This document shows, one piece after another, positions 1-7,243 of a stretch of 34,563 bases of DNA (positions are counted from its first letter, which is position 1; the number at the start of each line of letters is the position of its first letter). Location of the stretch: positions 1 through 34,563 of the forward strand of contig CAZGYG010000026.1 in the NCBI GenBank assembly GCA_964530335.1. Reading direction: 5' to 3'. This stretch comes from VGDP01 sp964530335 (GTDB lineage Bacteria; Pseudomonadota; Alphaproteobacteria; SP197). The translations under genes were made by a program, and so were the position numbers. The notes below the pieces were generated by a model, which searched no databases, was not told the DNA's origin, and was given only the letters and a program-made list of their open reading frames with translations.

Positions 1-1
1 C

Positions 2-559
2 CTAGGCCGCGCGCAGGAACACCAATTCGGTCGCGCCGTAGCGGCGGCGATCGACTTCGACGAAACCGGGCGGGGGTGCCAACGCCTCGCGCCGCGACGT
101 CTCGGCCACGACGAGCGCGTCCGGGCCGAGCCACGCCCCGGCCACGAGCGCGGCGAGCGCCTTCTCCGCCAGCCCCTGGCCGTATGGCGGATCGACGAAT
201 GCGAGGGCCACCGGCAGGCCGACCCGGCCGCCGGGCTTGGCGGCGTCGCGCGCGAGCACCGTCGCGCGCGAGGACTCGCCGAACGCGGCCAGGTTGCGCG
301 TGATCGCATCGATGGCCGGGGACTCGCGCTCGACGAACGTGACGTGGGCGGCGCCGCGACTCAATGCCTCGAGCCCGAGCGCGCCGGAGCCGGCGAACAG
401 GTCGAGCGCGCGGGCGCCCTCGAGGCCGCCGGGCACGAGATCGCCGTGGACCAGGATGTTGAACAGCGCCTCGCGCACCCGGTCCGCGGTCGGGCGCACA
501 GCCGAGCCGGGCGGCGCGACGATGCGCCGGCCCCTATGCCGGCCGCCGACGATGCGCAC
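2..559 (-). CDS. rsmD: 16S rRNA (guanine-N2)-methyltransferase RsmD
   Basis: RsmD methylates N2 of G966 of 16S rRNA during 30S assembly, using S-adenosylmethionine. The 185-aa protein opens with MRIVGG and has the SAM-binding motif DLFAGSG at residues 53-59. The catalytic N-methyltransferase motif DPPY is at residues 123-126. Length matches the family (about 180-200 aa). The start is GTG at 557-559, and the first 26 nt lie inside the 3' end of the upstream rluB, so the two are probably co-translated. The stop codon lies at the very edge of the window, so the gene is complete. Family assignment is secure; the exact nucleotide specificity is inferred from the family. Confidence 0.95.
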   Translation of the reverse strand: MRIVGGRHRGRRIVAPPGSAVRPTADRVREALFNILVHGDLVPGGLEGARALDLFAGSGALGLEALSRGAAHVTFVERESPAIDAITRNLAAFGESSRATVLARDAAKPGGRVGLPVALAFVDPPYGQGLAEKALAALVAGAWLGPDALVVAETSRREALAPPPGFVEVDRRRYGATELVFLRAA

Positions 560-1334
560 CTGGCGCGCGCTCCACCGCGATCGGGAACGACGGGCCGAGC
601 TGGTCCGCCAGCACCCGGCGCGGCACGGTCCTGGCCTCGCCCGGCGCGAGCTCGCCCAACTGGAAAGGCCCGTAGGCGACGCGGATCAGCCGGCTGACCC
701 TGTGGCCCAGGCGTTCGAGCACGCGGCGCACCTCGCGGTTGCGGCCCTCGCTGAGCGCCACCGTGAGCCAGGCGTTCGACCCCTGCTGGCGTTCGAGCCG
801 GGCCTCGATCGGGCCGTAGGCGACACCTTCGATGGTAATTCCGGCCTTGAGGCGGGCGAGCGCGGCCGGATCGGGCACGCCGAAGGCACGCACGCGGTAG
901 CGGCGGATCCAGCCGGTCGACGGCAGCTCGAGGTGGCGGGCGAGCGCGCCGTCGTTGGTCAGCAGCAGCAACCCTTCCGAGTTGAGGTCGAGGCGCCCGA
1001 CCGAGACCACCCGGGGCAGCCCCGGCGGCAGGTTGTCGAACACGGTCGGCCGGCCCCGATCGTCGCGGCGCGAGACCACGAGGCCGCGCGGCTTGTGGTA
1101 GCGCCAGAGCCGGGTCGGCTCGGGCGGGGCGACCGGACGGCCATCGACCGTGACGGCGGAAAGGTCGGCGACGAGCACCGCCGGGCCTTCGAGCGTGCGC
1201 CCGTCGAGCGCGACCCGCCCCTCGCCGATCCAGCGCTCGATCTCGCGCCGCGAGCCCAGCCCGGCGCGGGCGAGCAGCTTGGCGATGCGCTGGCCCTTGG
1301 CGGGCGGATCGGGCGGCCTAGCCTCGTCCGCCAC
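534..1334 (-). CDS. rluB: 23S rRNA pseudouridine synthase, RluB/RsuA family
   Basis: A 266-aa member of the RsuA/RluB/E/F pseudouridine synthases. An S4 RNA-binding domain (about residues 14-60, beginning RIAKLLARAGLGSRRE) precedes the catalytic domain. The family motif GRLDLNSEGLLLLTNDG is at residues 113-129, with catalytic Asp116. The likely target is a uridine in helix 80-93 of 23S rRNA, as for RluB; RsuA-like 16S activity cannot be excluded from sequence alone. The start is GTG at 1332-1334 and overlaps the end of the upstream C26 gene by 17 nt. The gene overlaps rsmD downstream by 26 nt. The rluB-rsmD pair beside tadA is a common alphaproteobacterial arrangement. Confidence 0.92.
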   Translation of the reverse strand: MADEARPPDPPAKGQRIAKLLARAGLGSRREIERWIGEGRVALDGRTLEGPAVLVADLSAVTVDGRPVAPPEPTRLWRYHKPRGLVVSRRDDRGRPTVFDNLPPGLPRVVSVGRLDLNSEGLLLLTNDGALARHLELPSTGWIRRYRVRAFGVPDPAALARLKAGITIEGVAYGPIEARLERQQGSNAWLTVALSEGRNREVRRVLERLGHRVSRLIRVAYGPFQLGELAPGEARTVPRRVLADQLGPSFPIAVERAPGAHRRRPA

Positions 1335-2037
1335 CGGCCGCCTCGATCAGCGCGCCGAACAGGCGGCGGTCGCCGTCGCCGAGGCCGAACTCCGGGTGCC
1401 ACTGCACGCCGAGGCACCAGCGCGCGCCCGTGGCCTCGATGCCCTCGATCACGCCGTCGGGGGCCACGGCGTTCACCGTGACCCCGGCGGGCACGCTGGC
1501 CACGGCCTGATGGTGCGCGCTGTTGACCGCGAGCTCGTCGGCGCCGACCACGCGATGGAGCAGGGTGCCCCGGCGGACCCGGACGACATGCCCCGGCTGG
1601 TCGCGCGGGTTCGGCTGCTCGTGGGCGAGCGCGCCGGCGACCTCGTCGGGGATGTGCTGGACGAGGGTGCCGCCGAGCGCGACCGCGAGCAGCTGCTCGC
1701 CGCCGCAGATGCCGAGCAGCGGCAGGTCGCGCTCGAGCGCGGCGCGGGCGATCGCCAGCTCGAACGCGGTGCGGCGGTCCTTGGTGATGACCGAGGCGTG
1801 GCGGATTGCACCGAACAGCGCCGGGTCCACGTCGAAGTGCCCGCCGGTGACGATCAGCCCGTCGAGCCGGTCGAGGTAGTCCCGCGCGAGCTCGGGATCA
1901 TGGGGCAGGGCGACCGGCAGGCCGCCGGCCTCGGCGACGGCGCTGAAGTAGTTGCGGCGCAGCGCGTACCACGGGAACTTCGAGTAGCCGCCGGGCTCCT
2001 CGCTGTCGAGGGTGAGGCCGATGAGCGGGCGCGTCAT
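1318..2037 (-). CDS. Peptidase C26 / gamma-glutamyl-GABA hydrolase family protein
   Basis: A 239-aa class I glutamine-amidotransferase fold protein of the PuuD-like peptidase C26 family, which hydrolyses gamma-glutamyl amide bonds. The nucleophile is Cys111 in LGICGGEQLL, and the His/Glu pair is in VQWHPE (His214, Glu216). VNSAHHQ (171-177) is also typical. PuuD-type enzymes usually read GICRG at the nucleophile elbow; here it is GICGG, so the substrate may differ from gamma-glutamyl-GABA. The start at ATG 2035-2037 is chosen because the protein begins directly with the family's RPLIGLT strand. Reading further upstream runs out of frame through the neighbouring DUF849 gene. The stop of that gene is 5 nt away, so the two are probably co-transcribed. 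Confidence 0.88.
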   Translation of the reverse strand: MTRPLIGLTLDSEEPGGYSKFPWYALRRNYFSAVAEAGGLPVALPHDPELARDYLDRLDGLIVTGGHFDVDPALFGAIRHASVITKDRRTAFELAIARAALERDLPLLGICGGEQLLAVALGGTLVQHIPDEVAGALAHEQPNPRDQPGHVVRVRRGTLLHRVVGADELAVNSAHHQAVASVPAGVTVNAVAPDGVIEGIEATGARWCLGVQWHPEFGLGDGDRRLFGALIEAAGGGRG

Positions 2038-2042
2038 GGGGC

Positions 2043-2873
2043 TCAGGCGGGCTTGAGGCCGAGGATCTTGCGCGCCTCGGCCACAGTGGCCGGGCGCCGA
2101 TCGTGGCGCGTGGCAAGCTCGGCCGCGAGGGTCACGAGCTCGGCGTTGCTGGCGGCGAGCCGGGTCTTGTCGGTGCGCAGGTTGTCCTCGAGCCCGGTGC
2201 GCACGTGACCGCCGAGCTCGAGCGCCCAATCCGCGACCTCGGCCTGGTGACGCCCGATGCCCGCGGCGGTCCAGGTCGCCCCCGGGAGCACGTCGTAGAG
2301 CTCCTCGACCAGGAACTCGAGCACCCGGCGGCGCGCCGGCAACGCGCCGGGGATGCCCATGACGAACTGGACGTGGGCGGGGGTCTTCAGGAGATCGCGG
2401 TCGGCCAGCGCGCGGGCGTTGTAGAGCATGGCAAGGTCGAACACCTCGACCTCGGGCTTGATGTCGCGCGCGATCATCGCCTTGGCGAGGTCGTCGATCA
2501 GCGCCGGCGGGTTCTCGTAGACCGCGTTCGGGAAGTTGACCGAGCCGGTGGCGAGCGAGGCCATGTCGGGGCCGAGCGCCAAGGCGCTGCCGCGCGCCGC
2601 CGCGTCGCGCCCCCGCCCACCGGTCGAGAACTGCACGATCATGCCCGGGCAATGCCGCCGTACGCCCGCCTGGACCTCGGCGAAAAGCTTCGGGTCCGAC
2701 GACGGCTTCTGGTTCGCATCGCGCACGTGGATGTGCACCAGCGCCGCGCCGGCCTCGAACGCCTGGTGCGCCGACTCGATCTGCTCGCTGGGAACGACGG
2801 GCACCGCCGGGTTGTCCGCCTTGGTCGGGACCGATCCGGTGATGGCGACGGTGATGATGGCGGGGCGGCTCAT
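2043..2873 (-). CDS. Beta-keto acid cleavage enzyme (BKACE, DUF849 family)
   Basis: A 276-aa protein of the family of 3-keto-5-aminohexanoate cleavage enzyme, zinc-dependent TIM barrels that condense a beta-keto acid with acetyl-CoA and release an acetoacetyl moiety plus a new CoA ester. Visible motifs are ITVAITGS near the N-terminus, the metal-binding HxH in LVHIHVRD (His47, His49), QFSTGGRGRD (81-90), and VRTGLEDNLR (224-233), whose Glu229 should be the third metal ligand. The substrate cannot be read from sequence, because the family acts on many beta-keto acids, including dehydrocarnitine. ATG at 2871-2873 is preferred over an upstream in-frame start at 2990, which would overlap tadA and add 39 unlikely residues. 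It lies just upstream of the C26 hydrolase, suggesting a shared catabolic route (inference). Confidence 0.87.
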   Translation of the reverse strand: MSRPAIITVAITGSVPTKADNPAVPVVPSEQIESAHQAFEAGAALVHIHVRDANQKPSSDPKLFAEVQAGVRRHCPGMIVQFSTGGRGRDAAARGSALALGPDMASLATGSVNFPNAVYENPPALIDDLAKAMIARDIKPEVEVFDLAMLYNARALADRDLLKTPAHVQFVMGIPGALPARRRVLEFLVEELYDVLPGATWTAAGIGRHQAEVADWALELGGHVRTGLEDNLRTDKTRLAASNAELVTLAAELATRHDRRPATVAEARKILGLKPA

Positions 2874-2962
2874 GGCGGGTGAAGGATGTTTGGCCGATTC
2901 CGCGCCGGCGCGCAACACATGCGCGCTTGACCGAACCCAACCCGCCGCGCGACGGTCCGCCG

Positions 2963-3424
2963 ATGACGACGCCGATGGCCAAGACAACACCGATGGATCT
3001 CGCGCTCGAGCAGGCGGAGGCCGCGTTCGCGCGTGGCGAGGTGCCGGTCGGCTGCGTCGTGGTCGACGGCAATGCCCGGGTCGTCGCTGGCGCCGGCAAC
3101 CGCACCGAGGAGCTCGCGGACCCCACCGCGCACGCCGAGATGCTGGCGCTGCGCGCGGCCTGCGCGGACCGGGGCGCGCCGCGTTTGCCGGACTGCGACC
3201 TCTACGTCACGGTCGAGCCGTGCGCCATGTGCGCCCAGGCGATCGCGTTCGCGCGCATCCGCCGCGTCGTCTACGGCGCCGCCGACCCCAAGATGGGCGG
3301 CGTCGCCCATGGCGCGCGGGTGTTCGCGCAAGCCACCTGCCACCATCGTCCCGAGGTCGTCGATGGCGTCGGCGAACGGCGGGCGCGCGAGCTGATGCAG
3401 CGCTTCTTCGCCGCGCGGCGCTGA
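2963..3424 (+). CDS. tadA: tRNA-specific adenosine deaminase TadA
   Basis: TadA converts A34 to inosine in the anticodon of tRNA-Arg(ACG) and is normally essential. From ATG 2963 the protein is 153 aa. The deaminase zinc site is complete: HAE at 57-59 (His57 ligand, Glu59 proton shuttle) and PCAMC at 86-90 (Cys87, Cys90). REVPVG-like residues GEVPVG (25-30) fit TadA rather than cytidine or guanine deaminases. The start is uncertain: ATG codons at 2963, 2975 and 2993 are all plausible, and none has a clear ribosome-binding site. The gene diverges from the BKACE gene across 89 bp and converges on the LpxL-like gene with only a 7-nt gap. Confidence 0.9.
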   Translation: MTTPMAKTTPMDLALEQAEAAFARGEVPVGCVVVDGNARVVAGAGNRTEELADPTAHAEMLALRAACADRGAPRLPDCDLYVTVEPCAMCAQAIAFARIRRVVYGAADPKMGGVAHGARVFAQATCHHRPEVVDGVGERRARELMQRFFAARR

Positions 3425-3431
3425 TCGCGTC

Positions 3432-4304
3432 TCAATCGTGCCAGCGCCGGTGCAGCCAAAGCCAGTGGTCGGGCCGGGCGCGGATCCAGTCCTCGAAGGT
3501 CGCGTTGATGGCGCCGAGCAGCACGGCGGCCCCGGCGTCGCCGGTCTCGGGCGGCGCCAGCGGCGGAAACACGCTGACGCGGAAACGCCCGGCGGGCAGC
3601 CGGTCGACCCGCACCGGCACCACCGGGAGCCCGAAGCGGAGCGCGATCGCGGCCAGCGCCGGCGCGGTCATCGCCGGCCGGCCGAAGAACGGCACCGCGA
3701 TACCCTCGTTCATCTTCTGGTCGGCGAGCAGCGCCAGGTGCTCGCCCCGGCGCGCGGCGCGGGCGAGCTCGCGGGTGCCGGCCCGGCCCTTCGGGTGGTA
3801 GCTGCCGAGCGTGGCGCGCCGGAAGCGCTGGATCATGCGCTCGATAATGGGATTGTTGGCCTGGCGGTAGACGTGGTGGACCGCCATGCCGTGCTGCCCG
3901 GCCGTGAGCGAGGCGATCTCCCAGTTGCCGTAATGGGCGGAGACGAATACGACCGCGCGGCGTTGGGCCCTGAGCGCCGCGAGAATTTCGGCGCCGACGA
4001 CCTCGACCGGCCCGTCGGGCGCGAGGCAATCGATGCCGGCCAGGTGCGGGTACTCGGCGATCGTGCGTCCGAGGTTGTCCCACACGCCGAGCAACGTTCG
4101 CTCGATCGCCGCGCGGTCGAGTTCCGGCAGCGCGCGGCCGAGGTTGCGCCGGGCGACGTCGCTGACCGGCAGGCTGGGCCCGAGCGCGCGCGCCAGGGTG
4201 CCGCCGAGCGCGCTGGCCCAGCGGCGCGGCAGCGCGCCGAACACGGCGAAGCCGAGCAAGGCGCCGGCGCCCTCGAGCGCGTAGCGCAGGCGGCGCGCGC
4301 TCAT
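3432..4304 (-). CDS. lpxL: Kdo-dependent lipid A acyltransferase (LpxL/HtrB family)
   Basis: A 290-aa lysophospholipid/lipid A acyltransferase of the LpxL/HtrB family, predicted to add a secondary acyl chain to Kdo-lipid A at the inner membrane. The catalytic HX4E motif is present as HYGNWE (His124, Glu129). The family sequence VWDNLGRTIAEYPHL (74-88) precedes it, and a hydrophobic N-terminal stretch (12-25) fits membrane association. The start ATG overlaps the lpxK stop by 4 nt (ATGA), so it is the last, translationally coupled gene of the lipid A operon. That position after waaA and lpxK supports a late acylation step. Which acyl chain is added (lauroyl, myristoyl or very long) cannot be told. 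Confidence 0.85.
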   Translation of the reverse strand: MSARRLRYALEGAGALLGFAVFGALPRRWASALGGTLARALGPSLPVSDVARRNLGRALPELDRAAIERTLLGVWDNLGRTIAEYPHLAGIDCLAPDGPVEVVGAEILAALRAQRRAVVFVSAHYGNWEIASLTAGQHGMAVHHVYRQANNPIIERMIQRFRRATLGSYHPKGRAGTRELARAARRGEHLALLADQKMNEGIAVPFFGRPAMTAPALAAIALRFGLPVVPVRVDRLPAGRFRVSVFPPLAPPETGDAGAAVLLGAINATFEDWIRARPDHWLWLHRRWHD

Positions 4305-5287
4305 CGGGCGCCGGGCGCCGGCACGGCCGCCAGGATGGGTGCCAGCAGCCGGTCGAGCGCGGCCGTGTCGTCCCAGACGAAGGCGACCGGGACCGTCCGC
4401 ACCATGAGGTTTGCGTCCGCGGGCAGGCGCACCGCGTCCTTCTCGGTGGTGACCGGCCGGGCGCCCAGGCGCGCCGCGCGCTCGACCAGGCGCATGACCT
4501 CGTCCTCGTCGTAGACATGGTGGTCGGCGAAGCTAGCGGTCGCCGCCACGTCCAACCCCAGGCGCCTGAGCATGGCGAAGAACTTGGCGGGCCGGCCGAT
4601 TCCGGCGAAGGCGAGCACGGGGCGGTCCGCCAGTTCGAACAGCTCGATCGTCGGCTCGAGCGCGCCGCTTAGCACCGGCTTGACCGCCAGCCGGCGGCCA
4701 AGGCCCGCATCGTCCGGGCCGACCAGGACTATGGCGTCGGCGCGCGCCAGCGCGCGCGCCGCCGGCTCGCGCAGCGGTCCCGCCGGGATGACCCGGCCGT
4801 TGCCGAAGCCCTGACCGCCATCGACGACGAGCAGCGCCAGGTCCCAGGCCAGGGACGGGTCCTGCAGGCCGTCGTCGAGCACGACCGCCGCCGCCCCGGA
4901 GGCGACGGCGGCGGTGACGCCGGCCCGGCGATCGCGCGCGATCCAGGTCGGCGCGACGCGGGCCAGCAGCAGAGCCTCGTCGCCCACGTCGCGAACGCCG
5001 AGCCCGGGATCAACCCGCGTGGGACCGTGCAACCGGCCGCCGTAGCCGCGCGCGAGCAGGTGAACGGCGACGCCCCGCGCCGCCAGGTTCCGGGCGACGG
5101 CGATGGCGACGGGCGTCTTGCCGGCGCCGCCCGCGACCGCGTTGCCGACGACGATGACCGGCACCGGCGCACGCGCGCGTCGGGCGAGCCGCCAGCGCAG
5201 CGCGCCGGCCAGCGAATAGAGCCAGCCGAACGGCGCGAGCAGCCGGGCGAGGACGCTGTCGCCGTACCAGAACTCAGGCGCGCGCAT
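4301..5287 (-). CDS. lpxK: Tetraacyldisaccharide 4'-kinase LpxK
   Basis: LpxK phosphorylates the 4' position of the lipid A disaccharide to give lipid IVA, on the cytoplasmic face of the inner membrane. The 328-aa protein starts MRAPEFWYG, as the family does, followed by a hydrophobic N-terminal region. The Walker A loop GNAVAGGAGKTP is at 48-59. DDGLQ (138-142), DHHVY (255-259) and VTTEKDAV (279-286) are family motifs. ATG 5285-5287 is preferred over an in-frame start at 5344 because the extra 19 residues are low-complexity and lie in waaA. The gene overlaps waaA by 14 nt upstream and the LpxL-like gene by 4 nt downstream. Confidence 0.94.
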   Translation of the reverse strand: MRAPEFWYGDSVLARLLAPFGWLYSLAGALRWRLARRARAPVPVIVVGNAVAGGAGKTPVAIAVARNLAARGVAVHLLARGYGGRLHGPTRVDPGLGVRDVGDEALLLARVAPTWIARDRRAGVTAAVASGAAAVVLDDGLQDPSLAWDLALLVVDGGQGFGNGRVIPAGPLREPAARALARADAIVLVGPDDAGLGRRLAVKPVLSGALEPTIELFELADRPVLAFAGIGRPAKFFAMLRRLGLDVAATASFADHHVYDEDEVMRLVERAARLGARPVTTEKDAVRLPADANLMVRTVPVAFVWDDTAALDRLLAPILAAVPAPGAR

Positions 5288-6533
5288 AGGGCAGGCCGTC
5301 GATGAGCGGGCCGACCACGGCCATGGTCGCCGCGAGCGCGCCACCGGCGGCGTGGACCGCGAGCTCGGCCGCGGCGCCCATGGCGGCGGCGCGCGTGGGA
5401 TCGTCGAGTAGCAGGCGCAAGGCGGCGGCCAGGTCGGCGGCGTCGTTGACCCGCGCGGCGCCGCCCGCTTCGATCAGGGCGCGCGCGGGCTCGGCGAAGT
5501 TGGTCATGTGCGGGCCGAACAGGACGGGTCGGCCGAGCCGCGCCGGCTCGAGCGGGTTGTGCCCGCCCTTGGGCACCAGCGAGCCGCCGACGAAGGCGAC
5601 CCGCGCCAGCCGGTAGAACAGGCCGAGCTCGCCCAGGGTGTCGGCGACGTACACCGGCCCACTGGGCACCGCGCCGAGCGACCGTAGCGGCGCGCCGCCG
5701 AACGTAGCCGCCAGCTCCGCCCCGCGCTCCGGGTGGCGCGGCACCACGATGGTGAGCACGTCGGGAAAGTCCCGGACGATGCGCCGGTGCGCCTCGGCGA
5801 TCGCCGCACCCTCGGCGCGGTGGATGCTGGCGGCGACCCAGGCGGGGCGGGTAACGGCGGCGGCCAACGACCGGTACGCGGCATCGTCGCACGCGAGCGG
5901 CGGCGCATCGGCCTTGAGGTTGCCGACCGCGCGGGCGGCGGCGCCGAGGCGGGCGAAGCGGGCGGCGTCGGCCTCGCTTTGGGCGAGCACGGAGCGGAAC
6001 GTGGCGAGGAGGTCACGCGCGGCGCCCGGCGCGTACGACCAGCGCGCGAACGAGCGCGCCGAAAGCCGGCCGTTGACCAGCACCGCGGCCACGCCGCGCC
6101 GGGCGAGCTGGCCGAGCAGGTTGGGCCACAGCTCGGATTCGACCCACAGCGCCAGGTCCGGTCGCCAGTGGCCGAGGAAACGCCCGACCGCGTCGGGCAC
6201 GTCGAGCGGCACGAACTGGTGGAGCACGCCGTCGAGCCGGCGTTCGGCGAACAGCCGCGCCGAGGCGACGGTCCCGGTGGTGACCAGCGCGGCGAGGTCG
6301 GCGCGGCGCTCGCGACAGCGCTCGATCAGCGGCAGGACCGCGACCATTTCGCCGACCGAGGCGGCGTGGACCCAGAGCAGTGGCCCGGACGGACGCGGCC
6401 GGCCGGTATGTCCCAACCGCTCGCCCAGCCGCGCGGCATCTTCCTTGCCGGAGCGCAGGCGGCGGCGCAGCAGCAAGGGGGCGAGCGGCCCGACCGCCCG
6501 CGTGAACCCGCGATAGAGCGCGAGCGTGCTCAT
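5274..6533 (-). CDS. waaA: 3-deoxy-D-manno-octulosonic acid transferase WaaA (KdtA)
   Basis: WaaA transfers Kdo from CMP-Kdo to lipid IVA. The 419-aa protein has an N-terminal membrane anchor (about 12-24) and then the acceptor-domain motif WVHAASVGEM (54-63), whose Glu62 corresponds to the catalytic glutamate. A GT-B fold follows, with SELWPNLL, NGRLSARSF, VPRHPER and the donor-site motif KGGHNPLEP. Length is typical (about 420-430 aa). The start ATG 6531-6533 overlaps the stop of the upstream DUF374 gene by 4 nt (ATGA). How many Kdo residues it adds cannot be deduced from this sequence. Confidence 0.95.
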   Translation of the reverse strand: MSTLALYRGFTRAVGPLAPLLLRRRLRSGKEDAARLGERLGHTGRPRPSGPLLWVHAASVGEMVAVLPLIERCRERRADLAALVTTGTVASARLFAERRLDGVLHQFVPLDVPDAVGRFLGHWRPDLALWVESELWPNLLGQLARRGVAAVLVNGRLSARSFARWSYAPGAARDLLATFRSVLAQSEADAARFARLGAAARAVGNLKADAPPLACDDAAYRSLAAAVTRPAWVAASIHRAEGAAIAEAHRRIVRDFPDVLTIVVPRHPERGAELAATFGGAPLRSLGAVPSGPVYVADTLGELGLFYRLARVAFVGGSLVPKGGHNPLEPARLGRPVLFGPHMTNFAEPARALIEAGGAARVNDAADLAAALRLLLDDPTRAAAMGAAAELAVHAAGGALAATMAVVGPLIDGLPYARA

Positions 6534-7243
6534 CGGTCGGCGCCGGGCGCGAGATCGGGCTCGATCGCGACGCGGCCGGCCAGCCGGTCGGCCTCCGCCG
6601 TCACCCGGTTGAGCCGGTCCTCGACGGCTTGGCGCGCCGCTTCGCGGGCCGGGCCGTCGGCCCCGCGCGGCACCTCGATCGGTTCGCCCCAGACGTAGAC
6701 GCCACGGCCGAACGGCAGCGCCACGACGAACCGGTCCCAGCTCGGGGCGACCCAGGCGGCCGACGACGAGAATCCGACCGGCACGATCGGTCGGCCCGAA
6801 AGCCGCGCCAGGTCGACGATGGCGCCGCCGGCGCGCATGCGTGGGCCCCGTGGCCCATCCGGGGTGATGGCGACCGGCACGCCCCGGGCCAGCGCGCGCA
6901 CCATGGCGCGCAATGCCTCGTGGCCGCCGTGACGGCTTGACCCGGCGATGGTGCCGAGCCCGAAGCGGGCGACCGCGCGGGCGATCAAGCGCCCGTCGGC
7001 GTGGCGCGAGACCAGCATGCGCACCGGCAGGCCCGGAGGCCAGAGCGGCGGAATCATCAGCAACCGGCCGTGCCAGAAGGCGCCGATGAAAGCCTCGCCC
7101 GCGTCCCAGAAGCGGGCAGGAATCTCGCCGTTGACGGTCCGCCATGGGCCGGTGGCGCGCACCAGGCGAATGTACCCCGCGATGACGCGCGCGAGCGCCG
7201 CCTGCGCCGTGCTCGTGCGCAGCAGCCGCTTCGCCGCCGTCAC
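6530..7243 (-). CDS. DUF374 lysophospholipid acyltransferase family protein
   Basis: A 237-aa protein with the DUF374/LPLAT-like signature: AFWHGRLLMIP (55-65, His58), the SSRHGGHEA block (102-110) and TPDGPRGP (127-134). These fit an acyltransferase-like fold, but the enzymatic substrate is unproven for most members. It lies between msbA and waaA, a common alphaproteobacterial arrangement, which suggests a role in lipid A acylation or membrane lipid supply (inference). The start is GTG at 7241-7243, overlapping the msbA stop by 4 nt (GTGA). An upstream reading frame continues through msbA out of frame and was rejected. Confidence 0.85.
   Translation of the reverse strand: MTAAKRLLRTSTAQAALARVIAGYIRLVRATGPWRTVNGEIPARFWDAGEAFIGAFWHGRLLMIPPLWPPGLPVRMLVSRHADGRLIARAVARFGLGTIAGSSRHGGHEALRAMVRALARGVPVAITPDGPRGPRMRAGGAIVDLARLSGRPIVPVGFSSSAAWVAPSWDRFVVALPFGRGVYVWGEPIEVPRGADGPAREAARQAVEDRLNRVTAEADRLAGRVAIEPDLAPGADR

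Noticed and set aside
2901..2912. CGCGCCGGCGCG palindrome between BKACE and tadA
   Set aside because: Pure G/C palindromes of this size are frequent in such GC-rich DNA and nothing else marks it as a site.
1318..3126. Apparent 602-aa fusion ending in the C26 hydrolase
   Set aside because: The N-terminal 360 residues are an out-of-frame reading of the DUF849 gene; the real C26 start is at 2037.
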